Assembly: GCA_012798275.1 (NCBI GenBank)
Contig: JAAZNO010000283.1
Span: 1-7,536 of the forward strand
Reading direction: 5' to 3'
DNA: 7,536 bases
Source: Chloroflexota bacterium
Lineage (GTDB): Bacteria; Chloroflexota; Anaerolineae; B4-G1; SLSP01
Shown: positions 1 through 6,373 of the stretch, piece after piece
Numbering within the stretch: the stretch's first letter is position 1
Layout: every line of letters starts with the position of its first letter
The notes under the pieces: model-generated
Told to the model about the DNA's origin: nothing
Databases searched by the model: none
The model's input: the letters and a program-made list of their open reading frames with translations, nothing else
Position numbers and translations under genes: made by a program

Positions 1-2318
1 CCGGTACAGAAGTCATTTATGAATACCAGGCTCCCGCCGGCGAGACCCTGCACGATTACGAAGCTCGCATGAGCCGCGTCAGCGCCAATCAGGCCCTGGC
101 CATTGTCCGCGACATCACCGAACGCAAGTGGGCTGAGGCGGAACGGGAACGATTCGTCACCCAGTTAAAAACCGCAGCGGAGATCTCGGCCCAGGTCAGT
201 TCCATTCTGGACACCGACGAGCTGCTCAAGAAAATGGTGCCGTTGCTGAAAGAACGGTTCAACCTCTACCATGTTCAATTCTATCTCATGGATGAGGACC
301 GACACGAGCTGACCCTGCGCGCCGGTTACGGCCAGGTTGGGCAGATCATGCAACAGCAAGGCTTCAAGATTGACCTGGATCAGGAACAGAGCCTCGTGGC
401 GCGGGCGGCGCGCAGCCGGCAAATCATCCTGGCAAATGACGTGACGCAGGATCCAGACTTCATGCCCAATCTGCTTCTACCTGATACACGGGCTGAGGTA
501 GCAGTGCCCGCCATAATCGGTGAGCAGCTCATAGGGATCCTTGACGTCCAGGCCAGCGGAACAAACTACTTCACCGAATCAGACCTGGATGTCTACCGCA
601 CCCTGGCCAGTCAAATCGCCAACGCTTTCCAGGGCGCGCAACTCTTCGGACAGCAGCGTCAGGCAGAGAAGGCACAACGGGAAGCGGCGGAGAAAATCCG
701 CGCCATGTTTGACGCAATGACTGAAGGGATCACCGTCACCAACATGATCGGCACGATTGAGGATTTGAACGAGGCGATGCTGCGACTTTACGGCTACCAT
801 CGTCGTGAGGAGCTGTTGGGACGCAGCTCTATGCAGCTCTTTGCTCGCCCCTTCTGGTCCAAGGCCGCTGAGAATGTCCGGCAAGCGTTGGAAGCCGGTG
901 CCAGTCAAGCCACCGAATGCCGCATGGTCCGTCACGACGGAAGCGAGTTTGAGGCCGAGACCAGCGCGGCGCTCCTGCGCGATATAAACGGCGCGCCTAC
1001 CGGATTCGTCACCATCATCCGTGACATCACCGCCCGCAAATGGGCCGAAGAGGAGCGCGTGCGGATGACTACCCAGCTGCGCACGGCGGCGGATATTTCC
1101 GCTCAGGCCACCACCCTCCTTGATCCACAGCTGTTGCTGCGCCAGGTTGTGACGCTCATCAAAGAACGCTTTGATCTCTACCATGTCCACTTCTACACCC
1201 TGGACGAAACTACCCATGAGCTGCTGCTGGCCGCCGGCTATGGCGATGTGGGCAAGACCATGCTCGCCCAAGACCATCGCCTGCAGCTGGAAGCAGAGAA
1301 GAGCCTGGTAGCGCGCGCCGCACGCACGCAAACGCCGCTGTTGGTGGCCGACACAACTACCTCGCCCGATTTCATGCTCAACCCGCTGCTGCCAGACACA
1401 CGCTCCGAGATAGCGGTGCCGCTGGTCCTGAGCGGAAAAACACTCGGCGTCCTCGACGTGCAACACAACCGCGCTAACCGCTTCACCGAAGCCGACCTCG
1501 ACGTGTTCCGCACCCTGGCGGGACAACTCGCCGCCGCGCTCCAAAATGCACGTTACTTTGAGGAACTCCAACGCGCCGCAGAACGACTCCGTGAAGTAGA
1601 TCGCATGAAGAGTGAGTTCCTGGCTAACATGAGCCATGAACTGCGCACCCCACTCAACTCCATCATCGGCTATGCCGAAGTCATGCTGATGGGCATTGAC
1701 GGGGAAATGGCTCCAGAAACCCTTGAAGACATTCAGGCAATCTATGAAAACGGCCAACACCTGCTCACCATGATCAACGACATCCTGGACCTGGCCAAAA
1801 TCGAATCTGGTCGCATGGCCCTCAAGATGGAGCCGGTGGAGGTGGAGCAACTCCTGGACGAGATGCGCTCTAGCGGCCTCGGATTACTCCGCAAGTACCA
1901 CAAAGAGAATCAGGTCGAGCTCAGCATTGAGGCCGAGGCCAACTTGCCGCTCGTGTCCGGTGATCGCATCCGGTTGAATCAGATCCTCAACAACCTGCTG
2001 AGCAACGCAGTGAAATTCACCGAACATGGTAGCATCCAGGTGCGCGCGTATCGTCAGGACAACCATGTCTGCATCAGTGTCAGAGACACCGGCATCGGTA
2101 TCGCCAGCGACCAGCTGGAAAAAATCTTCGAGAAATTCCAGCAGGTAGATGGCTCGGCCAAACGCCGGGCTGAGGGCACAGGGTTGGGACTGGCGATTAC
2201 ACGATACCTCGTGGAAATGCATGGCGGCACTATCAGCGTTCACAGCGTCGAAAAGAAAGGCAGTGTCTTTACCGTTTCCTTACCCATGTTCAGCAGCAGC
2301 GAAGCGCCCAAAAGCTAA
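1..2318 (+). CDS. PAS/GAF multi-sensor histidine kinase (5' end outside window)
   Basis: Sensor kinase that autophosphorylates a histidine and passes the phosphate to receiver domains, most likely those encoded downstream. The frame is open to the left edge (first full codon at base 3), and the codons before the Met at base 69 read as the end of a PAS domain, so that Met is internal. Numbering from it: GAF about 35-192, PAS about 208-325, GAF about 339-496, HisKA about 508-578 with phospho-acceptor H523 in HELRTPLNSIIGY, and HATPase about 630-742. The HATPase has an N-box (NLLSNAVKFT), G1 box DTGIGI at D673, F-box FEKFQQ and G2 box GTGLGLAI at G703. All core catalytic motifs look intact. No membrane segment is visible in this part, so it is either soluble or anchored by the missing N-terminus. 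There is no C-terminal receiver or HPt; the protein ends shortly after the ATPase domain. The ligands of the GAF and PAS domains cannot be told; the sequence gives no clear chromophore or heme motif. Confidence 0.97.
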   Translation, partial: GTEVIYEYQAPAGETLHDYEARMSRVSANQALAIVRDITERKWAEAERERFVTQLKTAAEISAQVSSILDTDELLKKMVPLLKERFNLYHVQFYLMDEDRHELTLRAGYGQVGQIMQQQGFKIDLDQEQSLVARAARSRQIILANDVTQDPDFMPNLLLPDTRAEVAVPAIIGEQLIGILDVQASGTNYFTESDLDVYRTLASQIANAFQGAQLFGQQRQAEKAQREAAEKIRAMFDAMTEGITVTNMIGTIEDLNEAMLRLYGYHRREELLGRSSMQLFARPFWSKAAENVRQALEAGASQATECRMVRHDGSEFEAETSAALLRDINGAPTGFVTIIRDITARKWAEEERVRMTTQLRTAADISAQATTLLDPQLLLRQVVTLIKERFDLYHVHFYTLDETTHELLLAAGYGDVGKTMLAQDHRLQLEAEKSLVARAARTQTPLLVADTTTSPDFMLNPLLPDTRSEIAVPLVLSGKTLGVLDVQHNRANRFTEADLDVFRTLAGQLAAALQNARYFEELQRAAERLREVDRMKSEFLANMSHELRTPLNSIIGYAEVMLMGIDGEMAPETLEDIQAIYENGQHLLTMINDILDLAKIESGRMALKMEPVEVEQLLDEMRSSGLGLLRKYHKENQVELSIEAEANLPLVSGDRIRLNQILNNLLSNAVKFTEHGSIQVRAYRQDNHVCISVRDTGIGIASDQLEKIFEKFQQVDGSAKRRAEGTGLGLAITRYLVEMHGGTISVHSVEKKGSVFTVSLPMFSSSEAPKS
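102..647 (+). repeat. PAS-tail/GAF module, copy 1 of an intragenic duplication
   Basis: This is the first copy of a 182-codon unit inside the histidine kinase, starting at the PAS-end motif (IVRDITERKWAE) and ending after the GAF domain (GAQLF). It aligns without gaps to bases 1014-1559, an offset of exactly 912 bases (304 codons). By my manual count about 104 of 182 residues are identical. Shared blocks include SLVARAAR, LLPDTR, LDVQ and DLDV. Confidence 0.9.
1014..1559 (+). repeat. PAS-tail/GAF module, copy 2 of an intragenic duplication
   Basis: Second copy of the unit at 102-647, running from IIRDITARKWAE to NARYF, directly before the helix that leads into HisKA. The GAF domain here would be the one that couples to the kinase core. 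Divergence at the protein level shows the duplication is not recent, yet no insertion or deletion separates the copies. Confidence 0.9.
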
Positions 2319-2332
2319 TTCCAGGCCGTCCT

Positions 2333-3454
2333 ATGCCCAATGTAAATGGTAGCTCCTGGATTCTGGTTGTTGATGACAACGATCAAAACAGCCACTTGTT
2401 GGAATCCCTGTTGAAGCGGCAGGGATATGATGTCTTGCTGGCCGCTGATGGGCCAAGCGCTCTCTGTCAGGCGCAGGAAAAGACCCCGGATCTGATCATT
2501 CTCGACGTGATGATGCCAGGCATGGATGGGTATGAGGTGGCCCGCGAGATCCGCAAAGATGAACATCTGCGGGCTACCCCCATCCTCATGCTGACGGCGC
2601 TGCGAGAATTAGAGGACAAAGTTCGAGGCCTGGAAGCCGGCGCTGACGACTTCCTGGTCAAACCCTTCAACGTCGTGGAATTGCTGGCCCGAGTGCGCTC
2701 TTTGCTGCGGATCAAACACCTGCATGACGAGCTGGAGATAAAAAATGCACTGTTAGAACGGGTGCTCACCCGTTACATCTCTCAGGACGTCGCTCAGGAA
2801 ATTCTGCGTAACCCCGACATCAGTCTCCAACTCGGGGGGCGGACCTGCACGGTCAGTGTACTATTCGCCGATATTCGGGGCTTTACACACTTTGCCGAAC
2901 AGCGTGATGCCAGCCAGGTCATCGAAGTGCTCAACAAAGTCTTCGATCGCCTGACGCCGATGGTCTTTGAGCATCACGGCACCCTGGATAAGTATCTGGG
3001 GGACGCCATCATGGCGGTTTACGGCGCGCCCGTGTCGCTGAATAATGCACCCGAAGCTGCTGCGCGCACTGCCTGGGGCATGCAGAAACAGTTTGCCGCA
3101 CTCAAAGAGCTCGATGCCCGGCTGGCCAACCTGGGGCTGGGCATCGGCATTGCGACGGGAGAAGCCGTGGTCGGCAATATCGGCACCCAGCAATTCATGG
3201 ATTACACCGTCATCGGGCACATCCCCAACCTTGCCAAGCGCCTGCAAGAGACGGCAACGGGCGGACAGATCTTGGTTGATGTTCCCACCTGTGAGCGAAT
3301 CGCCGATTTCGCATACTGCACCCCGGCTCTCCCTCTCTATGGAAAAGGGATGCTCAAACCCGTCAAGGTCTTTGAAGTCGTGGGAATCGCTGGCTCGGTA
3401 GAAGAAAAATCGGGGGCAATACCGCTAGAGGCGTCATATGGTCAGTCTGTTTAA
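2333..3454 (+). CDS. Response regulator with class III adenylate cyclase output
   Basis: Predicted phosphorylation-controlled enzyme making cAMP from ATP. Receiver domain at residues 10-125: acidic pair D14/D15, phospho-acceptor D58 (LDVMMPGMDG), switch T88 and K110 in KPF. A helical linker at about 126-160 (including ERVLTRYISQDVAQEIL) is the usual coupling helix before such cyclases. The cyclase domain, about 168-350, has metal-binding D180 (FADIRGFT) and D224 (GDAIMAVYG), adenine-selecting K220 and T292 (as in bacterial class IIIb cyclases), and transition-state residues N299 and R303. K220 rather than Glu argues against a guanylate cyclase. One oddity: the usual IGD(T/A)VN motif reads IGHIPN, so the commonly conserved Asp is His296, while the catalytic Asn is kept. 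The gene starts 14 bases after the kinase stop with only a weak CAGG upstream, and its 3' end overlaps the next gene by 17 bases. Kinase adjacency suggests the upstream kinase is its phosphodonor; this is inference. Confidence 0.95.
   Translation: MPNVNGSSWILVVDDNDQNSHLLESLLKRQGYDVLLAADGPSALCQAQEKTPDLIILDVMMPGMDGYEVAREIRKDEHLRATPILMLTALRELEDKVRGLEAGADDFLVKPFNVVELLARVRSLLRIKHLHDELEIKNALLERVLTRYISQDVAQEILRNPDISLQLGGRTCTVSVLFADIRGFTHFAEQRDASQVIEVLNKVFDRLTPMVFEHHGTLDKYLGDAIMAVYGAPVSLNNAPEAAARTAWGMQKQFAALKELDARLANLGLGIGIATGEAVVGNIGTQQFMDYTVIGHIPNLAKRLQETATGGQILVDVPTCERIADFAYCTPALPLYGKGMLKPVKVFEVVGIAGSVEEKSGAIPLEASYGQSV
3427..3431 (+). promoter_or_regulatory. Ribosome binding site for the PLP-enzyme/receiver gene
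   Basis: AGAGG lies six bases before the ATG at 3438, inside the 3' end of the cyclase gene. It supports this start, which places the first zinc-ribbon cysteine at residue 10, and indicates translation coupled to the cyclase. Confidence 0.55.
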
Positions 3455-5558
3455 TGCCGTGCAATGCCTGGAATGTGGTGCAAAGTGGGAAGCGGATTTC
3501 TTTGCCCGGCACTGTCCCGTCTGCGGCAGTCCCTGGCTGGACGCCCGGTATGCCCTCGATACACTGGCTCAAACCTGGCGCACCGATCTCCCCAAACGCC
3601 CCACGACGCTCTGGCGGTACCGCGAATTGCTTCCCATTCCCTCAGACGTGCCACCTGTCAGCATGAACGAAGGCTGGACGCCGCTCACCCGCGCCGAGAA
3701 TCTGGAGGAAAAACTCCATCACCCCCAGCTATGGATCAAGGATGAACGCCGCCAACCCACCGGCTCCTTCAAAGATCGCCAGGCAACCATCGCCGTCACC
3801 GCACTACGGGCCCAGGGCGTCAAGGAGCTGGTGCTCGCCTCCACCGGCAACGCCGCCGCAGCCTATGCCGCTTATTGCGCGCGGGCCGGCATCAAGCTCT
3901 GGGTGTTCTTGACCAGCAGCGTGCCCGTCGAAAAGATGCGCGAACTGGCCCTCTACGGCGCCGAAGTGGTCAAAATCACCGGCACCTACGACCAGGCCAA
4001 AGACATCGCTGCCGATTTCGCCGCCCGTCACCATGTGCTCCTGGACGGCGGAGCCAAAGCCATCCCCTCCAAAGACAGCATGAAAACATTGGCCTACGAA
4101 ATCGCCGAACAGCTGGGAATGGCCCTTCACGAAGGACAGGCATGGCAGGCGCCAGACTGGTACATTCAGGCCGTCTCCGGCGGGATCGGGCCACTCGGCG
4201 TGCTCAAAGGTTTTGAGGAGCTCCTTGCCGCCGGTTTAATTGACCGCGTTCCCAAAATCGCGGTCGTCCAGACGAGCGGCTGTGCTCCCATGGTCCAGGC
4301 CTGGGAACATCATCTCGAAGAAGCCAGACCAGTCCAGCCTGACAGCTTGATCACCGTCCTGGCCACGGGACGTCCCGGCCTCGCCTATCGCTTTCTGCGT
4401 CAGGGATTGCTGCGCCATGGTGGCACCATGATCGCCGTGAGCGATGGTGAGGCCTTTCGCGCCATGCGCCACCTGGCCCGCAGCGAAGGCTTTTCGATGG
4501 AGCCGGCCGCCAGCGTCGCTTTCGCCGGGTTGTTCCGGTTACTCGAACAAAATATCATCACCCCGCAAGAATGCGTCGTCGTCAACTGCTCTGGACACAC
4601 CTTCAGCGCCGAAAAACACACCCTGGAAGACCGCTATCTGCTCAGCCTGGAAGCAACAGCGAATGCCGATCATCCACCAGTGGAAGGATTGTGGACGGCG
4701 CTGGCGCAATTGGACGAACAGATCACCACGGTCGTAGTGATTGAAGACAATCCTCACGACAATCGGCTGCTGCGACGGCTGCTGCAAAGCTACAAAAATT
4801 ACCGTATCTACGACGCCTATACCGGTACAGATGGGCTGGACCTGGTGCGTCAGCGGCATCCCGATCTGGTGCTGCTCGATCTTACCCTGCCGGATATGAA
4901 CGGCCTGACGGTATTGACGGAGCTCAAGTCCGACGAACGCACGCGCAACATTCCGGTGATGGTCATTTCCGCCAGAACGCTCGACGATTCCGAAGAGACA
5001 TACTTGCGCAAGTTTAGCGACTCTGTCTGGCAAAAGGGCAGCTTCAGCGCCCGGGACCTGGTAGCGCACGTCGCCGAGCTCCTTGACGACAACGCCGCCG
5101 AGCTCCGCCATGTGGTCACAGAGCCACCGGTCAAAACCCCACAGCCAGAGTTTGGCGACCAGCGCCCGGAATTCGGTCGTCAACGCCGTACCCGCATTCT
5201 CGTCGTTGAGGACAACGTCTGGGAAGCCCGGCTCATGCGCCGACTGTTCGAATCACGCCCCTGGATCGAAGTGCTAGAAGCTTACTCTGCCGCCGATGCT
5301 CTGACGCGCGTGGCCGAGACTCCCCCCGATTTGATCTTGCTTGACCTCTATCTGCCCGAAGAAACCGGCGAGGAAGTCATCATCCAATTGCAAGGGACCG
5401 GCACACACAAAATACCCCTCATCATCATCTCCGGTAAAGAGCTAGAGCCGGCTTTGTATGCCCATCTGGCAACCCTGGTGGAATCCATCTGGAACAAGAC
5501 TACTTTGGACCGCAGCCATCTCCTGGCCCACGTGGAAAATCTACTTGCAGCAGCATAA
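3438..5558 (+). CDS. Threonine-synthase-like PLP enzyme fused to two receiver domains
   Basis: This 706-residue protein joins a whole metabolic enzyme to two response-regulator receivers. Residues 10-29 form a zinc ribbon (C10, C13, C26, C29), known at the N-terminus of some threonine synthases and their paralogues such as cysteate synthase. Residues about 70-400 are a fold-type II PLP enzyme: Schiff-base K112 in PTGSFKDR, substrate loop STGN at 135-138, phosphate-binding SGGIG at 247-251, and a C-terminal NCSGHT at 383-388. About 400 residues is the normal length of a complete threonine synthase. Receiver 1, about 430-555: E436/D437, phospho-acceptor D481 (LLDLTLPDMNG), S511, K533. Receiver 2, about 585-706: E591/D592, D636 (LLDLYLPEETG), S665, K687. 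Neither has the usual Lys-Pro (QKGS, NKTT). The PLP-family chemistry is a beta/gamma-replacement or elimination on an amino-acid substrate such as O-phosphohomoserine; the exact substrate is not shown, and no other threonine-pathway gene is nearby. Inferred role: an enzyme whose activity or assembly responds to phosphorylation. Confidence 0.92.
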   Translation: MVSLFNAVQCLECGAKWEADFFARHCPVCGSPWLDARYALDTLAQTWRTDLPKRPTTLWRYRELLPIPSDVPPVSMNEGWTPLTRAENLEEKLHHPQLWIKDERRQPTGSFKDRQATIAVTALRAQGVKELVLASTGNAAAAYAAYCARAGIKLWVFLTSSVPVEKMRELALYGAEVVKITGTYDQAKDIAADFAARHHVLLDGGAKAIPSKDSMKTLAYEIAEQLGMALHEGQAWQAPDWYIQAVSGGIGPLGVLKGFEELLAAGLIDRVPKIAVVQTSGCAPMVQAWEHHLEEARPVQPDSLITVLATGRPGLAYRFLRQGLLRHGGTMIAVSDGEAFRAMRHLARSEGFSMEPAASVAFAGLFRLLEQNIITPQECVVVNCSGHTFSAEKHTLEDRYLLSLEATANADHPPVEGLWTALAQLDEQITTVVVIEDNPHDNRLLRRLLQSYKNYRIYDAYTGTDGLDLVRQRHPDLVLLDLTLPDMNGLTVLTELKSDERTRNIPVMVISARTLDDSEETYLRKFSDSVWQKGSFSARDLVAHVAELLDDNAAELRHVVTEPPVKTPQPEFGDQRPEFGRQRRTRILVVEDNVWEARLMRRLFESRPWIEVLEAYSAADALTRVAETPPDLILLDLYLPEETGEEVIIQLQGTGTHKIPLIIISGKELEPALYAHLATLVESIWNKTTLDRSHLLAHVENLLAAA
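5145..5186 (+). repeat. Tandem heptapeptide repeat in the inter-receiver linker
   Basis: Two adjacent 21-base units encode PEFGDQR and PEFGRQR (residues 570-576 and 577-583) in the linker between the two receivers of the fusion protein. Six of seven residues match, but six of seven codons differ in sequence, mostly at the third base, so the repeat is visible mainly at the protein level. Confidence 0.75.
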
Positions 5559-5568
5559 TGATGAACCT

Positions 5569-5970
5569 ATGAACGGAAATCCTCAGCCAGTGATACTTCA
5601 TATCGAAGACAACTTCCACAACCGCCGATTGGTCCGCAAAATTCTCAACGCGAATGGCTATACCGTTCAAGAAGCAGAAGATGGACCAACCGGCCTGCAA
5701 ATGGTGTACGAACTGCACCCGGCGTTAGTGCTCCTCGACATCAGCCTGCCGCTGATGGACGGCCTCGAAATCGTGGGGCGCCTCAAAGTTGACCCCAGTG
5801 TGCGTCACATCCCCGTGGTAGCCGTCACCGCTTCAGCCATGGTAGGCGATCGAGAGCGGTTCCTCGCCGCAGGCTGTGATGACTATCTGGCCAAGCCCGT
5901 GCACGCCCATGAGCTGGTAGAGAAGGTGCAGTACTACTTGCAAGAAGACGCACCGACACAAGATAGTTAA
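5569..5970 (+). CDS. Stand-alone single-domain response regulator (first)
   Basis: A 133-residue receiver with no output domain, of the CheY/Spo0F/DivK shape. Canonical residues are all present: acidic pair E13/D14, phospho-acceptor D57 (LLDISLPLMDG), switch T87 and K109 in KPV. I chose the ATG at 5569, ten bases after the preceding stop; the frame stays open further upstream to 5458, but that stretch overlaps the end of the receiver-fusion gene and adds no domain-like sequence. The receiver fold begins right after this Met (VILHIEDN). No strong Shine-Dalgarno is seen, so translation is probably coupled to the gene before it. Likely roles are phosphotransfer intermediate, phosphate sink or protein-binding switch; the sequence does not decide between them. 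The upstream kinase is the obvious candidate donor. Confidence 0.93.
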   Translation: MNGNPQPVILHIEDNFHNRRLVRKILNANGYTVQEAEDGPTGLQMVYELHPALVLLDISLPLMDGLEIVGRLKVDPSVRHIPVVAVTASAMVGDRERFLAAGCDDYLAKPVHAHELVEKVQYYLQEDAPTQDS

Positions 5971-5974
5971 GATC

Positions 5975-6373
5975 ATGCAAACTGTATTACTGATCGAAGA
6001 CAATCGCTATGATGCGCAACTGATTGGCACCCTCTTCAAACGCCTGCCAGAATGTCGGGTGCTGTACGCCGCCGACGCAGAGACGGGATTGACGCTGGCC
6101 ATGTCCGAAAACCCCGACCTGATCCTGTTAGACCTGGGACTGCCGGACATGGACGGGCAGACTGTGGCCAGCATTCTCAAGGACATGCCCGCATCAGCCC
6201 ACATCCCCTTAATTGCGGTCACGGCCTGGCCTCCGGCAACGGCGCGCGACATGGCTGAGGCCTACGGCTGTGATGGATACATCTCCAAACCTTTCAATGC
6301 GAATGCTTTTCTCGCCGAGATCAAGCGGTTTCTAAAGCCGAATAACACGGCCACAGCGGAGACCCTCTTGTGA
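5975..6373 (+). CDS. Stand-alone single-domain response regulator (second)
   Basis: A 132-residue receiver without output domain. Key residues: E8/D9, phospho-acceptor D53 (LLDLGLPDMDG), switch T83 and K105 in KPF. It starts four bases after the previous receiver's stop, and its own stop overlaps the GTG of the acetyltransferase gene by four bases (GTGA). It differs clearly from the preceding receiver outside the signature motifs, so the pair does not look like a recent duplication. The opening VLLIEDNRYDAQLIGTLF resembles receivers of the fusion protein (IEDNPHDN, VEDNVWEARLMRRLF) more than the typical CheY start. The short C-terminal tail after about residue 120 (PNNTATAETLL) looks unstructured. 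Possible partners are the kinase and the acetyltransferase; neither is shown directly. Confidence 0.93.
   Translation: MQTVLLIEDNRYDAQLIGTLFKRLPECRVLYAADAETGLTLAMSENPDLILLDLGLPDMDGQTVASILKDMPASAHIPLIAVTAWPPATARDMAEAYGCDGYISKPFNANAFLAEIKRFLKPNNTATAETLL
6358..6361 (+). promoter_or_regulatory. Ribosome binding site supporting the GTG start of the acetyltransferase
   Basis: GGAG lies eight bases before the GTG at 6370, inside the end of the second receiver gene. Together with the four-base stop/start overlap it favours GTG 6370 over the in-frame ATG at 6442, which has no comparable site. Confidence 0.5.

Noticed and set aside
69..71. Met at base 69 as start of the kinase
   Set aside because: In-frame codons before it continue a PAS domain end, so the gene begins outside the window.
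579..1850. 423-residue open frame on the minus strand antisense to the kinase
   Set aside because: It lies fully inside a gene with unmistakable kinase motifs, its product is rich in His, Gln and Gly with no recognisable motif, and long antisense frames are expected in GC-rich coding DNA.
2319..2332. Independent promoter between kinase and cyclase genes
   Set aside because: Only 14 bases separate the genes; no -10/-35 pattern that I would trust lies in or just before the gap.
4640..4730. Possible assembly error or lost stop codon joining a PLP enzyme gene to a receiver gene
   Set aside because: The frame runs through a plausible linker with normal codons, no stop remnant is seen, and a second receiver follows in the same frame. 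It still deserves a read-level check.
5072..5106. 11-base direct repeat CGCCGAGCTCC, two copies 24 bases apart
   Set aside because: It encodes two similar AEL tripeptides at the end of receiver 1; short and explained by coding sequence.
4539..5183. 214-residue minus-strand frame opposite the end of the PLP domain and receiver 1
   Set aside because: The plus strand carries clear PLP-enzyme and receiver motifs throughout; the antisense product has no domain-like pattern.
5458..5568. Upstream extension of the first stand-alone receiver to base 5458
   Set aside because: The added residues (Trp/Pro-rich) are an out-of-frame reading of the end of the fusion gene; the ATG at 5569 sits just before the receiver fold.
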